Shown here: positions 27,138 through 34,729 of the stretch, one piece after another
Layout: every line of letters begins with the position of its first letter
Position numbering within the stretch: position 1 is the first letter of the stretch
NCBI GenBank assembly: GCA_964372035.1
Contig: CAYJPK010000005.1
Span: forward strand, 1-48,364
DNA length: 48,364 nucleotides
Direction of reading: 5' to 3'
Origin: CAYJPK01 sp964372035
Lineage (GTDB): Bacteria > Desulfobacterota > Desulfovibrionia > Desulfovibrionales > Desulfovibrionaceae
Translations under genes and position numbers: made by a program
Notes under the pieces: generated by a model
The model's database searches: none
The model's input: only the letters and a program-made list of their open reading frames with translations
What the model was told of the DNA's origin: nothing

Positions 27138-28250
27138 TTATTGCACAAGACCCATTACTTTTGCCTTTTTAGCTGCTTCTGATTTTGGGAAATCTTCAAT
27201 TAAAATGCGTAAGTGTAAAGTTGCATTTTCTTTGTCACCAATATTTCTATAACACATTGCAATTTTTAAAAGAGAATCAGCAGTTTTTGCGTGCTTTGGA
27301 AAGCGTGTAATTTCATCTTTAAATTGCATAATAGCTTCTGGATATTTAGCTTGGGAGTATAGAATTTCACCTTTCCAATATAAAATGTTTGGCACATATT
27401 TGCCTTTTGGGTACATTTGTAAGTATTTGTCAAAATTAGCGTTTGCAGTCTTATAATTTCTAGCATAAAGGGCATTAAGTCCTTGTTCGTATATGCTTTG
27501 TGTAGACGATTTTGCGCTAGTTTTAGAATTTGACTGAGGTGTAGTTGATAGAACTAAAAGTGGTTCTGGAATAACATTAATAGGGTTAGTATATGATGGT
27601 GGAGGAGTAGTTACTCTACTAATGCTATTGTTTGCAGGAGCATTATTTGCTGCATTAGCTGGAACTTGTTGAGTCGCTATATTTTGCGGAGCATTAAGCG
27701 GCTTAACTTCAATCTTTTCACCAGATTTAGTTTCATACGTTGCAGGAGCAGTCGGTGGGACTGGCTGAGCAACTTGCATTTGCCCTGAATTTACAGGAGT
27801 ATTGTTTGGAATTACAGGGTTTTGCGCATTTTTAGGCAAGTTAGGATCAGCACCTACACGAGTTGCTTGCATATTTTGAGGAACTTGAGGGCTTGGCGCA
27901 ACTTGCATATTTGAACTAGCTTGAGCAGACTTTGCTTTTTCAGCTGTTTTACCTACAGGAACAGGTAGAGGTGTTTTATTTTTAGCACTCACAGTTGGTG
28001 CTGGAGCAGTATTTGGAACTGCTTGCGCTACTGGTTTTGCTTGTTCTGCTGAAACTTGTTGCCCCTGTGTTGAAGCTGGCTGTGGGCTCACGCCACGCAT
28101 GCGAATTAATTCATTTTGGACTCGCATGAGGTCTTGCTCAAGAATTGCAATACGCATAGCTTGTTCTTGATCGTTTGGCATAGCTTCTTGCTTAGCAGCG
28201 GTGCAAGCACCTAGAACTCCACATAAAATAACAGGTAAGATACGTTTCAT
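27138..28250 (-). CDS. cpoB: Tol-Pal system TPR lipoprotein CpoB (YbgF)
   Basis: 370 residues. It starts with a lipoprotein signal (ILCGVLGAC, lipidated Cys near 16), then a short coiled coil (RIAILEQDLMRVQNELIRMR), a long Pro/Ala/Gln/Asn-rich linker (about 55-240) and a C-terminal TPR domain (YEQGLNALYARNYKTANANFDKYLQMYPKG onward). CpoB links Tol-Pal to peptidoglycan synthesis at the division site. The linker is unusually long. No tol or pal genes lie next to it; it is in an operon with hemC and dprA. Confidence 0.88.
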   Translation of the reverse strand: MKRILPVILCGVLGACTAAKQEAMPNDQEQAMRIAILEQDLMRVQNELIRMRGVSPQPASTQGQQVSAEQAKPVAQAVPNTAPAPTVSAKNKTPLPVPVGKTAEKAKSAQASSNMQVAPSPQVPQNMQATRVGADPNLPKNAQNPVIPNNTPVNSGQMQVAQPVPPTAPATYETKSGEKIEVKPLNAPQNIATQQVPANAANNAPANNSISRVTTPPPSYTNPINVIPEPLLVLSTTPQSNSKTSAKSSTQSIYEQGLNALYARNYKTANANFDKYLQMYPKGKYVPNILYWKGEILYSQAKYPEAIMQFKDEITRFPKHAKTADSLLKIAMCYRNIGDKENATLHLRILIEDFPKSEAAKKAKVMGLVQ

Positions 28251-28269
28251 AACTATCTCTCTTTAAGGT

Positions 28270-29214
28270 TTAATCTGCATATAAGGCAGAGTTTAAAACA
28301 GAACGCCCACCTTGCTCAAGTGCTTCACTTGCTAAATTTTCACCAAGCTTCACTGCACTTTCAATACTAAGTTCTTCACTTGTACCATCTACTTTAACTA
28401 TTTTAGTTCCATCAGTTTTTCCAATTAAAGTTTTAAGTACAACTTGTTCATTTTCAATTGTCGCATATGCTCCAATAGGCACTTGACAACTACCATTTAG
28501 AGCCCTTAAAAAGCTACGCTCAGCAAAAACACAAAGCTTAGTAGCATCATCGTTAAGAAACGATAACATATTTGCAATATCTTGTCTATCTACCCGAAAT
28601 TCAATACCAAGTGCACCTTGTCCTGCTGCGGGCATGAAATGTTGCGGGCAAAGTTTTTCAATATAAGGCATGCTCAAATCAAGGCGCTTTAAACCTGCTT
28701 CAGCCAAAACAATTGCGTCATATTGCCCCTCTTGTAGCTTACGAAGCCTAGTATCAATATTTCCACGCAAAGTCGTAACTTCAACATCAGGGCGAATAGC
28801 TAGAATTTGAGATTTACGACGCAAGCTTGAAGTTCCAACAATTGCACCTGACGAAAGAGAGGACAAACCAGTATAATAAATAGACACAAAAACATCATTT
28901 GCAACTTCACGCTTTGGAACAATATCAATGCATAAGCCCTCAGGTAGTTGCATTGGCACATCTTTCATGCTGTGAACTGCAATATCTGCTCTACCATCTA
29001 AAAGAGCTTCCTCTATTTCCTTTACAAATAGACCTTTACCGCCAACCATTGATAATGGAACATCTAAAATAACATCACCTTGAGTTTTTAGAATCAAAAA
29101 CTCAACAGTTAAAGTAGGGTAGACTTCTAGCAAGCGAGATTTGATATGTTCAGCTTGCCAAAGTGCAAGCTTGCTGCCTCGTGTTGCAATAGTTATTTTA
29201 TCTAAATTTTGCAT
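28270..29214 (-). CDS. hemC: Porphobilinogen deaminase (hydroxymethylbilane synthase)
   Basis: 314 residues from the ATG at 29214, chosen because GGAGATAAT precedes it. HemC joins four porphobilinogens into hydroxymethylbilane in tetrapyrrole synthesis. Motifs are ATRGSKLALWQ, AVHSMKDVP, VGTSSLRRKSQ and the LNGSC243QVP cysteine that carries the dipyrromethane cofactor. It supplies the uroporphyrinogen from which the cbiK/cbiL branch departs, although it lies in a separate operon. Confidence 0.95.
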   Translation of the reverse strand: MQNLDKITIATRGSKLALWQAEHIKSRLLEVYPTLTVEFLILKTQGDVILDVPLSMVGGKGLFVKEIEEALLDGRADIAVHSMKDVPMQLPEGLCIDIVPKREVANDVFVSIYYTGLSSLSSGAIVGTSSLRRKSQILAIRPDVEVTTLRGNIDTRLRKLQEGQYDAIVLAEAGLKRLDLSMPYIEKLCPQHFMPAAGQGALGIEFRVDRQDIANMLSFLNDDATKLCVFAERSFLRALNGSCQVPIGAYATIENEQVVLKTLIGKTDGTKIVKVDGTSEELSIESAVKLGENLASEALEQGGRSVLNSALYAD

Positions 29215-29251
29215 AATTATCTCCATTATCCATATCTTTGGCTATAAAAAA

Positions 29252-29860
29252 TTAAATTTCTTCTTTAATAGCCATAACATTTGTAAATAAAAAATGGTCG
29301 ATGAGTTCACACCATAAATGTCCAAGTGTAAGATGTATCTCATTAATCAGCGAATTATTACGACTTTGAACAGTAAACAAAATATCGCAAAGCCCAAATA
29401 ATTGCTTTTCGCTATCACCAGTTAAAGCAATGCAAATCATTTCATTTTCTTTAGCAATTTCAATTGCTTTTGCAATATTTTTACAATTTCCAGAACTTGA
29501 AATTGCAAATAAAATATCGCCTTTTTGCCCTAGTGCTTGAACTTGTTTAGCATAAACTTCATCAAAATCATAATCACTTGCAATGGCTAAAAGTACTGAA
29601 CTATCAGAACTTAAGTTAACTGCTGCAAGTGGTGGGCGATTAATTGAAGAACCGCCCATAAGTTCACTTGTAAAAATTTGAGTAAGTCCAGTACTTTTGC
29701 CGTTAGCACATAGTAATATTTTGTGCCCACGAGCAAGAGCAATTGCTGAGATTTTAGCTGCTTCTACAATAGCACTATTATTTGAATTTAAAAAGCTTTC
29801 TCTAAATTCAGTGCTGTTTTTTGAATGATTTGCTATAATCTCAAGGGCTTCTTTATTCAT
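29252..29860 (-). CDS. SIS-domain sugar-phosphate isomerase, GmhA/DiaA-like
   Basis: 202 residues of the SIS fold in the arrangement of phosphoheptose isomerase GmhA and the replication factor DiaA. Blocks are LLCANGKST, VNLSSDSSVLLAIASDYDFDEVYAKQV, LFAISSSGNCKNI and HLTLGHLWCELID. The usual NGGSA is changed to NGKST and the Q..H metal/catalytic site is partly altered (N-EIH.TLGH), so heptose isomerase activity is uncertain. It overlaps the fabD stop by 8 nt. Confidence 0.82.
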   Translation of the reverse strand: MNKEALEIIANHSKNSTEFRESFLNSNNSAIVEAAKISAIALARGHKILLCANGKSTGLTQIFTSELMGGSSINRPPLAAVNLSSDSSVLLAIASDYDFDEVYAKQVQALGQKGDILFAISSSGNCKNIAKAIEIAKENEMICIALTGDSEKQLFGLCDILFTVQSRNNSLINEIHLTLGHLWCELIDHFLFTNVMAIKEEI

Positions 29861-30791
29861 AATTTGCTAATTCATCAAGCTTACTTAAGCAAGAACTTGA
29901 AATTTCATCACTTAAGCCTTTGTCATCTAAAATTGGTTTAACCATTTTAGATACAACAGCTTTTGGACTAATTTCAATCCACGTTCTAATGCCATCATTA
30001 TATTGGCTTGCAATGGTATTAATCCAAAGCACAGAAGAAGTCATTTGCTTTTGTGCAAGTTCTTTTAAGCTCTCTCCATCTGTTATCGCAGTACCTGTCA
30101 CATTGCTATAAATAGGAAATTGCGGTTTGTTCCATGTAAGCTTTGAAAGATATTTATTTAGCTCTGCACTAGCTTTTGCCATAAGAGGACTATGAAAAGC
30201 CCCACTAACTGCAAGCGGTAATGCTCTTGCCTTTAATTCTTTTAAAAGCGGAGTAATTTCATTAATTGCAGCTTTCGTTCCACTAATTACAAATTGCCCT
30301 GGAGTGTTGTAATTTGCAACAATAATAGTTTCACCAGTTTGCTTTGCAATTTGCTCAACGGCATCTTTAACCGTTTGTTCATTAGCCTTTAAAACAGCAG
30401 CCATAGCACCAATCTTATCAGGATCAGCTTCTGCCATTAATTTTCCACGAATATTAACGATATTTAGAACACTATCAACATCAAGAACTTTTGCCGCAAC
30501 ATAAGCACTAAATTCACCTAAGCTATGCCCAGCAACTGCACTTGGATTTAGCTTTGGTGCTAAAACTTGCCATGCGCTTAAATTTGTAACGGTTAAAGCG
30601 ATTTGCAAGCTTTTTGTGTCAGCCATTAGAGCGTCATCACCGCTTTCCCAATATATTTCTCTAAGTGGTAAATTAGAAATTTGCTCAGCTTTTTTCCATA
30701 AATCCATAGCTTGTGAAAAGTTTTCAGCTATTTCACGCCCCATGCTTTGTTCTTGTGAGCCTTGTCCTGGAAATAAAATTGCTATACCCAT
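29853..30791 (-). CDS. fabD: Malonyl-CoA:ACP transacylase FabD
   Basis: 312 residues. LFPGQGSQEQSMG at the N-terminus, the nucleophile GHS90LGE and GAFHSPLM with the catalytic His are all present. It loads malonyl groups onto acyl carrier protein for fatty acid synthesis. It is in the dnaX operon rather than in a fab cluster, 9 nt after recR. Confidence 0.95.
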   Translation of the reverse strand: MGIAILFPGQGSQEQSMGREIAENFSQAMDLWKKAEQISNLPLREIYWESGDDALMADTKSLQIALTVTNLSAWQVLAPKLNPSAVAGHSLGEFSAYVAAKVLDVDSVLNIVNIRGKLMAEADPDKIGAMAAVLKANEQTVKDAVEQIAKQTGETIIVANYNTPGQFVISGTKAAINEITPLLKELKARALPLAVSGAFHSPLMAKASAELNKYLSKLTWNKPQFPIYSNVTGTAITDGESLKELAQKQMTSSVLWINTIASQYNDGIRTWIEISPKAVVSKMVKPILDDKGLSDEISSSCLSKLDELANYE

Positions 30792-30800
30792 TATATCACC

Positions 30801-31406
30801 TTAAAGATTTTGCCTATATTGCAAAGATTGTTTTAATGTTTCTTTATCCATAAATTTAATTTCAGAGCCAAGCGGGATACCTTGAGCTAATCGACTTATT
30901 ATCATATCTGGAAATTCTTTTTTCACTACAGAGCGCACTAAGTTTGCAGTATTTTCGGCTTCAATAGTTGAGCCAAGCGCAAGTACAATCTCTTTAAAAT
31001 TTCCATTTTGCAAACGCAAAATTAATTTGTCTAGCTCAAGGTCGTCCACATTCACGTTATCAAGAGGTGATAATAAACCACCTAAAATAAAATAACGCCC
31101 GTTAAAAAATCGACCTTCTTCAAGGCTGATTAAGCTATCCCACTCATTAACAACACAAAGCATATCATCGCTTCGTGTTGAGTCTGTACAAATCTGGCAA
31201 GGGTCATTATCAGCTAATGAACCGCAAACATTACAAATTTTCAATTTATCTTTTAAATCGAAAATCGAAGAACCAAGACGCTTTGTTTCATGCTCGCCCC
31301 ATTTTAATAAGGTCATAGCCATGCGCAAGGCTGATTTTGGACCAAGCCCGGGTAAGCGAGTTAACTGATGTACAAGTTCTTTGAGTGGTTCAGGTAATTT
31401 TTCCAT
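30801..31406 (-). CDS. recR: Recombination mediator RecR
   Basis: 201 residues: an N-terminal helix-hairpin-helix (LTRLPGLGPKSALRMA), a four-cysteine zinc finger (CNVCGSLADNDPCQIC) and a Toprim domain (LCVVNEWDSLISLE, ALGSTIEAENTA), ending with SRLAQGIPLGSEIKFMD. It acts with RecF/RecO to load RecA at gaps. It has the classic dnaX-ybaB-recR order. Confidence 0.96.
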   Translation of the reverse strand: MEKLPEPLKELVHQLTRLPGLGPKSALRMAMTLLKWGEHETKRLGSSIFDLKDKLKICNVCGSLADNDPCQICTDSTRSDDMLCVVNEWDSLISLEEGRFFNGRYFILGGLLSPLDNVNVDDLELDKLILRLQNGNFKEIVLALGSTIEAENTANLVRSVVKKEFPDMIISRLAQGIPLGSEIKFMDKETLKQSLQYRQNL

Positions 31407-31428
31407 AAAATATTAGAATACCTTAATA

Positions 31429-31740
31429 TTATAATATGCCTGGTAATTGAATTCCACCAGTAATATTACCAATTTCTCTTTCAACCATAGCTTTAGAAAC
31501 ACGCACGCCTTCATTGATAGCAGCGAGAATCAAGTCCTGCAACATTTCAACATCTCCACCTTCGAGAGCTTTTGGATCAATAACAATTGATTTTAACTCT
31601 TGCTTACCGCTAACTTCAACTTTAACCATGCCGCCACCACTTGAAGCCTCAATAGTACGATTGCCGAGTTCTTGTTGTAATTTAGCAACTTTATTTTGCA
31701 TGATATTTGCTTGTCTTAAAAGGTCATTCATATTAGCCAT
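31429..31740 (-). CDS. ybaB: Nucleoid-associated protein YbaB/EbfC
   Basis: 103 residues; MANMNDLLRQANIMQNKVAKLQ forms the long N-terminal helix, followed by ASSGGGMVKVEVSGKQELKSI, the family's signature. It is a small dimeric DNA-binding protein. It sits between dnaX (50 nt) and recR (22 nt), its near-universal position. Confidence 0.95.
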   Translation of the reverse strand: MANMNDLLRQANIMQNKVAKLQQELGNRTIEASSGGGMVKVEVSGKQELKSIVIDPKALEGGDVEMLQDLILAAINEGVRVSKAMVEREIGNITGGIQLPGIL

Positions 31741-31790
31741 GTTTTCTACTCCATATTATTTACTTTATATTATTTAATTAATAAATTTAT

Positions 31791-33467
31791 TTATTTTTTA
31801 CACTTAACTAGTTGCGCCCCAAAATCTTCACTTAATCTTTTTATTATTGGGTGCTCATTCATTTCTTTTAATAGCTCACCTTCTGTCTTTGCCTCATTTA
31901 GCGGAGGATTAAGCATAAGTGCTATTTTTTTATTACAATAATTTGTAGCGCAATCAATAATTTTATCTTGCACAAGTCGTAAACGATTGTAATGCATGTG
32001 GCTTTTTGTGGTGATATTTAGGGATATATTTTCGCCCTCAATTATAAACTCACCCTCAACTTGTTGTAGTCTTAGCGTATTATCAATATTTTTACAATAT
32101 TCAACAAGTCCTTCAAAGCTTAAATCCTTTAAATCAAAGTTTTTTTTTTCTGCCGCTACTTCATTATGGGAATTAATAGCTGCATTGGTTGTTTGTTTAA
32201 GTTCATTATTTATACTGAGTTCTTTTGTTTGCTCAAATATTTGAGGCTTTACCTCATTATTATGAGGGCTACTAGTAGCTTGCGTCACTTGCATTTGAGC
32301 TTTTTTTGAACTTAAAATTTCAAGCTCGCCAGTATTTTCAGATAATATATCTAGGCTTATTAATTCGCTTAGCATTGCAAGGTTAAGTAGCAATAACTCT
32401 AATGAACTTGCTGGTTCTAAGCTATCTAAAATTTGTTTTTGACTATCAAGGCACATATGCCATGCAGCATGTATATAGCTTAAATTAAATAATTTCGCTA
32501 GTTCAATCAAACGTTGTTGTTCAGCAGGAGGCAAATCAAGCAGATTAACTATATTTTGTTTTTCAGATTCGCCTGCTTGGCAAATGAGAAATAAGTTACG
32601 CCATAATGCACTTAATTCTTTTAAGAAAAAGCTGATATCAATCCCACGATTAATTAATTCTTGAGTCACACTAACAATTGTAAAACAATCTTTTTTTTGC
32701 ATTGCAACAAGTAAGCGCTCATAAGCTTCTTGCCCAGCAACACCTAATACATTTCGTGTAACTTCAATATTTAGTTCATCACCGCCAAAAGCTAAAGTTT
32801 GACCTAAAAGTGACATGGAGTCACGCACACTGCCAGCTCCGCGCCTTGCTATTAAGTGAAGTGATTCTTCGTCATACTTAATATTTTCTTTTTCAATAAC
32901 ACGTCGTAAATGTTCAATTAATTCACGCTCTGGTTGAGCTTGAAAAACAAATTGCTGACAACGGCTAATGATGGTTTGTGGGAATTTGTGAGGCTCGGTA
33001 GTTGCCATGATAAACACAACACCCTTTGGTGGCTCTTCCAAAGTTTTGAGTAGAGCATTAAAGGCTTGTGTCGTTAGCATATGCGCTTCGTCAATGATAA
33101 AGACTTTATATCGCCCTTCCATTGGAGCATATCCAATATTTTCTTTTAACTTTCTAGCATCATCAACCTTATTGTTTGATGCACCGTCAATTTCAATAAT
33201 GTCTACATGATTGCCAAGCATGGCTTTTTTGCAAGCATCACAAACATTGCAGGGTTCAGCTGTAGGTGAATTAATACAGTTAAGAGCTTTAGCGAAAATC
33301 CTTGCAATAGTAGTTTTACCCACTCCTCGTGTACCACTAAGCAAATAAGCAGGCGCAATTTTATCTTGTGCTGATGCACGTGATAGAATTGTTTTAATCA
33401 TGTCTTGTCCAGTTACTTCACTAAATAACTGCGGACGATAGCGACTAGCAAGTGATGCGTGTGACAA
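31791..33467 (-). CDS. dnaX: DNA polymerase III clamp-loader subunit tau/gamma
   Basis: 558 residues from a TTG start (MSHASLASRYRPQLF). It has Walker A G45-TRGVGKTT, zinc-finger cysteines C64, C73, C76, C79, DEAHML and LEEPP. At codons 440-443 (plus-strand T10 at 32140-32149) there is an A10 tract, GAAAAAAAAAAC. One extra A gives K-L-stop (444 aa) and one fewer gives T-L-I-stop (445 aa), so slippage in either direction would yield a gamma-like product of the expected size (E. coli gamma is 431 aa). Full-length tau keeps about 115 more residues. The TTG start has a weak AGG upstream and a TATAAT close by. Confidence 0.95.
   Translation of the reverse strand: MSHASLASRYRPQLFSEVTGQDMIKTILSRASAQDKIAPAYLLSGTRGVGKTTIARIFAKALNCINSPTAEPCNVCDACKKAMLGNHVDIIEIDGASNNKVDDARKLKENIGYAPMEGRYKVFIIDEAHMLTTQAFNALLKTLEEPPKGVVFIMATTEPHKFPQTIISRCQQFVFQAQPERELIEHLRRVIEKENIKYDEESLHLIARRGAGSVRDSMSLLGQTLAFGGDELNIEVTRNVLGVAGQEAYERLLVAMQKKDCFTIVSVTQELINRGIDISFFLKELSALWRNLFLICQAGESEKQNIVNLLDLPPAEQQRLIELAKLFNLSYIHAAWHMCLDSQKQILDSLEPASSLELLLLNLAMLSELISLDILSENTGELEILSSKKAQMQVTQATSSPHNNEVKPQIFEQTKELSINNELKQTTNAAINSHNEVAAEKKNFDLKDLSFEGLVEYCKNIDNTLRLQQVEGEFIIEGENISLNITTKSHMHYNRLRLVQDKIIDCATNYCNKKIALMLNPPLNEAKTEGELLKEMNEHPIIKRLSEDFGAQLVKCKK
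32140..32149 (-). promoter_or_regulatory. A10 slippage tract in dnaX (candidate tau/gamma switch)
   Basis: Ten A in the coding strand within GAA AAA AAA AAC. Both alternative frames stop within six codons. Thermus dnaX is known to make gamma by transcriptional slippage on an A9 run. No Shine-Dalgarno-like stimulator was seen upstream, and only a weak CTTT/AAAG hairpin follows. Confidence 0.55.
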
Positions 33468-33650
33468 ATTATTATACCTATTAAATAATATCGTTTAAAA
33501 AACCACTATAAATTTAAATTAAAATTTATTCAAGCCTTTATTGTGACCTTTAAGGATTATATTTTGGAGCTTTTATTGTGCTCATGTTTTGCAGTAGGTG
33601 TGTGATTATTTACAAAAATTACAAATAAAGTTAGAGTCTTAAAATTTAGA

Positions 33651-33679
33651 TTGACATGTTGATTTATTGTTATTATTAT
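33651..33679 (+). promoter_or_regulatory. Sigma-70-type promoter of the FeoA gene with Fur-box-like sequence
   Basis: TTGACA (33651-33656), 17-bp spacer, TATTAT (33674-33679), 40 nt upstream of the GTG start. The spacer and -10 region (33661-33680) read on the minus strand as AATAATAATAACAATAAATC, a partial match to the Fur consensus (about 12 of 19 by eye). In such AT-rich DNA this is weak evidence. Confidence 0.55.
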
Positions 33680-33718
33680 TCGTTTGTCTATGACATATTT
33701 AACTTGTGGAGGTTCAGT

Positions 33719-33946
33719 GTGGATAACAAAAAAACTTTAGTGCAAGGTGAAGTTAATAAAGAGTATACTATCAATGCAATTGATACAAGTGGTGACACTG
33801 AAATGAAAGCATTTTTATTTTCGCTTGGCTGTTATGAAGGGCAAACTGTTACTATAATTTCAAAATTGCATAAGAATTACATTATTTGCGTTAAAGATGC
33901 TCGCTATAGTATTGATGATGATCTGGCAAACGCAATTTTAATATAG
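33719..33946 (+). CDS. feoA: FeoA-family small protein
   Basis: 75 residues from GTG at 33719, chosen because GGAGG (33708-33712) precedes it. The SH3-like FeoA pattern is seen: YTINAIDTSGDTEMKAFLFSLGCYEGQTVTIISKL, then YIICVKDARYSIDDDLANAI. FeoA proteins assist FeoB in ferrous iron uptake, but no feoB is next to it. It stands as its own unit (promoter and terminator) at the edge of the iron-organelle-like cluster, which suggests an iron-related role. Confidence 0.85.
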   Translation: MDNKKTLVQGEVNKEYTINAIDTSGDTEMKAFLFSLGCYEGQTVTIISKLHKNYIICVKDARYSIDDDLANAILI

Positions 33947-33966
33947 CTTTTAAAGTGTAAAAAAAT

Positions 33967-34001
33967 AAAAGGTAGTTTAATTATTTTGAAAACTACCTTT
34001 T
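33967..34001. terminator. Bidirectional terminator between feoA and the small gene at 34021
   Basis: AAAAGGTAGTTT/AAACTACCTTTT perfect 12-bp stem with an 11-nt loop between convergent genes, with T/A tracts on both sides. Confidence 0.88.
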
Positions 34002-34020
34002 TATACGTAAAAAATAAATA

Positions 34021-34230
34021 TTAAATTTCGTCAGTTGCTGGTTCGTCATTTTTATTTTTTAATTCATCAACTTTATTTTTTGCCTTTGCAATTGTTTCAT
34101 CAACAAGTTCTGAGGCTTTTGAACTAGCCTTAGCAGCAGTCTTTATGACAGGATTTAGCGCACCTGTTTTGTAGAGTGCGTAAGAAGCAATGCCAAGTGC
34201 CGCAATACTAATAGCTTTGTAAAATCCCAT
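34021..34230 (-). CDS. Small membrane-anchored helical protein in the iron cluster
   Basis: 69 residues: one N-terminal hydrophobic helix (AISIAALGIASYALYKTG), then a Pro and a long Ala/Lys-rich amphipathic helix (TAAKASSKASELVDETIAKAKNKVDEL) and an acidic tail (NDEPATDEI). The layout, hydrophobic helix then phasin-like amphipathic helix, is the same as that of the protein at 38592. No family recognised; YtxH-like proteins have a similar design. It lies on the opposite strand to the rest of the cluster, so membership is inferred from position and layout. Confidence 0.7.
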   Translation of the reverse strand: MGFYKAISIAALGIASYALYKTGALNPVIKTAAKASSKASELVDETIAKAKNKVDELKNKNDEPATDEI

Positions 34231-34729
34231 GATTAACTCCTATTTTTTTGTTGTTAAGAATAATATATAGTAATTTCAGATGAAATTACTATCATTGACT
34301 GCGCTAGCAGGCAATCACTGCGAAAGCATAAGTGCAATTTTATTGCACTGTTAAGTGCTGGAGCAAGTGTTACTTTGCTTACGTTGATGGTAGTGATGTC
34401 ATCTTAAAATACTATACTAGATAAAAAAAATGTGTCAATGATTTGTAAAATAGAAATTTAATTAGAAAAATAAAACAATATTGTGCTAATTTAGAATTGT
34501 TGAAGGCTTGTTTTTTAGTTTATTTAAGAGATACTTGATTAGTAGTATAAAAGTGACTGTTATTTTGGTTTGTTATATTGATATTTTTGGCTTGTAAGAT
34601 TTTTGTAAAAGAATAATAATGTTCTGTATTTAGCCTAATGTTTTATAGGTCTAACTGCTTATTTTGTCTTGAATAAATTGTTTTTTTATGCTAGGTAAAA
34701 ATATACAGTTTGTAAAAAAGGTTTTATTT
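34231..34729. other. Intergenic region upstream of the iron-organelle-like operon
   Basis: About 500 nt without a gene. The first part (34267-34405) is a multi-hairpin element listed separately. The remainder is very AT-rich and must contain the operon promoter. One candidate is TTGTAA (34592-34597) and AATAAT (34615-34620) with a 17-bp spacer, which is weak. A T7 run precedes an ATG at 34688 that lacks a ribosome-binding site. No clear Fur box was found. Confidence 0.4.
34267..34405. repeat. Multi-hairpin intergenic element
   Basis: It begins with a perfect 11-bp palindrome (ATAGTAATTTC/GAAATTACTAT, 34267-34292). Further in is a perfect 8-bp hairpin (AGTGCAAT/ATTGCACT with a TTT loop), and the ends (GATGAAATTACTATCA and the region around TGATGGTAGTGATG) pair over a long distance with bulges and G-U pairs. 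The whole could fold into a branched RNA or cruciform. Its identity is unknown. Confidence 0.5.

Noticed and set aside
34688..34729. Earlier in-frame ATG for the first ATPase
   Set aside because: No ribosome-binding site; ATG at 34730 has AAAAAAGG and gives the typical start just before R-X-R.
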